In this document: positions 6,190 to 7,889 of the stretch, piece after piece
Position numbering within the stretch: the stretch's first letter is position 1
How the letters are laid out: every line of letters starts with the position of its first letter
Origin: Clostridium sp. CAG:413
Lineage (GTDB): Bacteria > Bacillota > Clostridia > Oscillospirales > Acutalibacteraceae
Direction: 5' to 3'
Assembly (NCBI GenBank): GCA_000431775.1
Contig: FR888175.1
Span: 18,243 to 26,131, forward strand
DNA: 7,889 nucleotides
Position numbers and translations under genes: made by a program
The notes under the pieces: model-generated
What the model was told of the DNA's origin: nothing
Database searches by the model: none
What the model saw: the letters and a program-made list of their open reading frames with translations, nothing else

Positions 6190-6220
6190 TTGACTCTGCA
6201 ATAGGTGTAGAGTTTATAAT
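6190..6220 (+). promoter_or_regulatory. MerR-type promoter/operator of the MATE-merR operon
   Basis: TTGACT (6190-6195) and TATAAT (6215-6220) are separated by 19 bp, too long for normal sigma-A use but typical of promoters untwisted by MerR activators. The spacer carries the dyad ACTCT (6193-6197) / AGAGT (6209-6213), centred on 6203, with further matching inner pairs. A MerR-family gene ends this same operon. The transcript would start near 6227, about 25 nt before the MATE ATG. Confidence 0.8.
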
Positions 6221-6251
6221 AGATAAAAACCGATCCAAGGAAGCAATAATC

Positions 6252-7591
6252 ATGGAAAGAAATCTTACGACCGGCAGCGTATTCAAAAATGTAATCTTTT
6301 TCTCACTGCCCTATCTGCTCTCATACTTCTTACAGACCCTCTACGGCATGGCGGATCTCTTTATCATCGGCCAATTTGACGGCACGGCCGCAACAACCGC
6401 CGTATCTATCGGCTCGCAGGTGATGCATATGCTCACCGTGATGATCGTCGGCCTCGCAATGGGCACAACGGTCAGCGTCGGGCAGGCCGTCGGCGGCAGC
6501 GACCGCAAAAGAGCCTCAAAATGCGTCGGCAACACCGTCACGCTCTTTTTCGGCGTATCCGTCGCCCTGACAGCCGTGCTGCTCCTGCTCGTAAGGCCGA
6601 TAGTCTCGGTCATGTCCACCCCCGCCGAGGCGGTCAACGGCACGATTGATTATCTCACCGTCTGCTTTATCGGCATCCCGTTCATTACGGCGTATAACAT
6701 AATAAGCTCCGTATTCAGAGGTATGGGCGACTCAAAAAGCCGATGTATTTCATCGCCGTTGCCTGCGCCGCAAATATCGCCCTCGACTATCTCTTCATGG
6801 GCGCACTCAATTTAGGCCCCACCGGTGCAGCCCTCGGCACGACCCTTTCCCAGGCGATAAGCGTGATAATTTCGCTCGCCGTCATTGTCAAGCGGGGTGA
6901 GATCAAGCTGAGCCGCAGCGACCTGCGCCCGCAGCGCGAGGTGATGGGTCAGCTGCTCAAAATCGGCGTGCCCGTTGCGCTGCAGGACGGTTTGATCCAG
7001 GTGGGCTTCATCGTGATAACCATAATTGCGAATAACCGAGGTCTGACCGACGCGGCGGCGGTGGGCATTGTGGAGAAGGTCATCAGCTTCCTCTTCCTTG
7101 TGCCGTCCTCAATGCTCTCGACTGTCTCCGCCCTCGGCGCTCAAAATATCGGCGCAAACAAGCCCGAGCGAGCCGAGCAGACCCTGCGCTACGGAATTCT
7201 CATCGCCTTCGGCTTCGGAGTTATCGTCTCGGTGATAATTCAGTTCGTTGCCGAGCCTGTGGTGGGGCTGTTTAACAAAGACCCCGCCGTTATCACAGCC
7301 GGCGGGCAATATCTCAGAGGATATATTCTCGACTGCGCCATGGCGGGCATCCACTTCTGCTTCAGCGGTTATTTCTGCGCCTGCGGACGCTCGGGGCTGT
7401 CGTTCCTGCACAACGTCCTCTCGCTCACGCTCGCCCGCGTACCCGGCGCATACCTGATGTCCAAATTCTTTCCCGCAACGCTCTTCCCGATGGGTCTTGC
7501 CACGGCGGTAGGCTCATTGGTGTCGGTGATAGTCTGCGTTATCGCATTCGCCGTGATGAAACACCGCAGTAAAATCAAAACGGAGGCGTAA
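6252..7591 (+). pseudogene. MATE-family multidrug efflux transporter, broken by a one-base frameshift
   Basis: Two adjoining frames together encode one MATE (NorM/MepA-like) drug-cation antiporter of 446 residues, the normal family length. The first (ATG 6252) starts 'MERNLTTGSVFKNVIFFSLP' and includes 'LQTLYGMADLFIIGQF'. It runs correctly to 'FRGMGDSK' (Lys162), then drifts into unrelated residues and stops at 6815, giving 187 residues. The correct sequence resumes in the -1 frame at 6740 with 'PMYFIAVACAANIALDYL' and continues to the TAA at 7589-7591. So one base is missing around 6734-6741, either from the A run (now five) or the C pair (now two). Both halves are otherwise intact, with no other stop, so the lesion is recent, a sequencing or assembly error, or a rare frameshift site. 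Start support is AAGGAAG at 6237-6243. The second half has no ribosome binding site of its own at its first ATG (6743). If intact, it would export drugs or cationic toxins in exchange for Na+ or H+. Confidence 0.88.
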
Positions 7592-7593
7592 AA

Positions 7594-7889
7594 ATGGATA
7601 TGCCGAGGCTTTTCCCTATAGGCGAGGTCGCGAAGCTCTTTAATCTGAGCGTCAGCAACCTGCGCCACTATGACAACACCGGCCTGCTCTCACCCGAATA
7701 CACCGACCCCGAGACGGGCTACCGCTACTACGGCCCCCGCCAATTCGAGGCGCTGAACACGATAAGGTATCTGCGCGCGCTGGATATGCCGCTCCCCGAT
7801 ATCGAGGACTTTCTGAGGAACCGCGACGTTGATATAATCGAAGAGAAGCTCCGCCGCCAGAAACAAGCGGTCATTGAGAAGCAAAAGCG
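7594..7889 (+). CDS. MerR-family transcriptional regulator, N-terminal part (cut by window edge)
   Basis: Ninety-eight codons are visible before the right edge. Residues ~8-35 form the MerR winged helix-turn-helix ('FPIGEVAKLFNLSVSNLRHYD', given here only as start and key residues Arg24, Tyr26), followed by 'ETGYRYYGPRQFE' (wing) and 'IRYLRALDMPLPDIEDFL'. A long charged helix beginning at ~80 would form the dimer coiled coil. The 'GYRYY' wing is typical of BmrR/BltR-like drug-sensing members, whose C-terminal domain binds a ligand; that domain lies outside the window. The ATG at 7594 is 2 bp after the MATE stop, with GGAGG at 7582-7586 seven bases upstream, so it is co-transcribed with the transporter. 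It is the obvious candidate to bind the 19-bp-spacer promoter at 6190-6220 and activate the operon, including itself. Confidence 0.93.
   Translation, partial: MDMPRLFPIGEVAKLFNLSVSNLRHYDNTGLLSPEYTDPETGYRYYGPRQFEALNTIRYLRALDMPLPDIEDFLRNRDVDIIEEKLRRQKQAVIEKQK

Noticed and set aside
5997..6251. Upstream extension of the MATE frame to an ATG at 5997
   Set aside because: It would read through perR and both divergent promoters. The MATE match begins at the ATG at 6252, with a ribosome binding site and promoter just upstream.
6092..6286. Minus-strand 64-codon frame across the perR/MATE intergenic region
   Set aside because: It covers two well-supported promoters and has Lys/Phe-rich low-complexity composition; not a gene.
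6734..6740. Programmed -1 ribosomal frameshift signal of the dnaX type
   Set aside because: The run is five A's, not A-AAA-AAG, and no clear upstream Shine-Dalgarno-like stimulator or downstream stem was seen. Kept only as a minor alternative to mutation or error.

Overview
The window looks like a chromosomal stretch from an anaerobic, low-to-mid GC Firmicute of the Clostridia (Oscillospiraceae/Ruminococcaceae-like). This is inferred from gene content and style, not from a marker gene. The supporting points are a reverse rubrerythrin behind a PerR gene, GGAGG-type ribosome binding sites, consensus sigma-A promoters, a VanS-like kinase tail, and AT-rich spacers between GC-richer genes. No rRNA, tRNA, CRISPR array, insertion sequence or phage gene was seen.

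Layout. (1) 1-335, minus: the 5' part of an S1-domain RNA-binding protein that runs off the left edge. (2) 545-1312, minus: a membrane-anchored or secreted alpha/beta-hydrolase esterase with a complete Ser-Asp-His triad and its own strong promoter. (3) 1546-4798, plus: a two-component system made of an OmpR-family response regulator and a translationally overlapping 862-residue sensor histidine kinase, closed by a strong terminator. The kinase has a ~330-residue extracellular domain and six predicted membrane segments. Upstream lie back-to-back promoters and an 11-bp-phased set of TT(T/C)GTAA repeats that look like an OmpR-family operator. (4) 5073-6052, minus: a perR-reverse rubrerythrin operon for peroxide defence. 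It has a consensus promoter, a Fur/PerR-type palindrome over the -10 and start site, and a terminator. (5) 6252-7889, plus: a MATE efflux gene broken by a one-base frameshift, followed 2 bp later by a MerR-family regulator cut by the right edge. The promoter in front of the MATE gene has the 19-bp spacer and inverted repeat typical of MerR-activated promoters.

How the parts work together. The right half is a stress/defence cluster with divergent promoters in 6053-6251. PerR probably represses itself and the rubrerythrin until peroxide appears. The MerR protein probably activates the MATE-merR operon when it binds a toxic compound, but as read here the pump would be truncated at 187 residues unless the frameshift is an error or is bypassed. 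The left half pairs an envelope-sensing two-component system with a divergently transcribed surface esterase. Whether the regulator controls the esterase is open. The most interesting items are the kinase's unusual sensor, the phased repeats, the MerR-type promoter, and the MATE frameshift.
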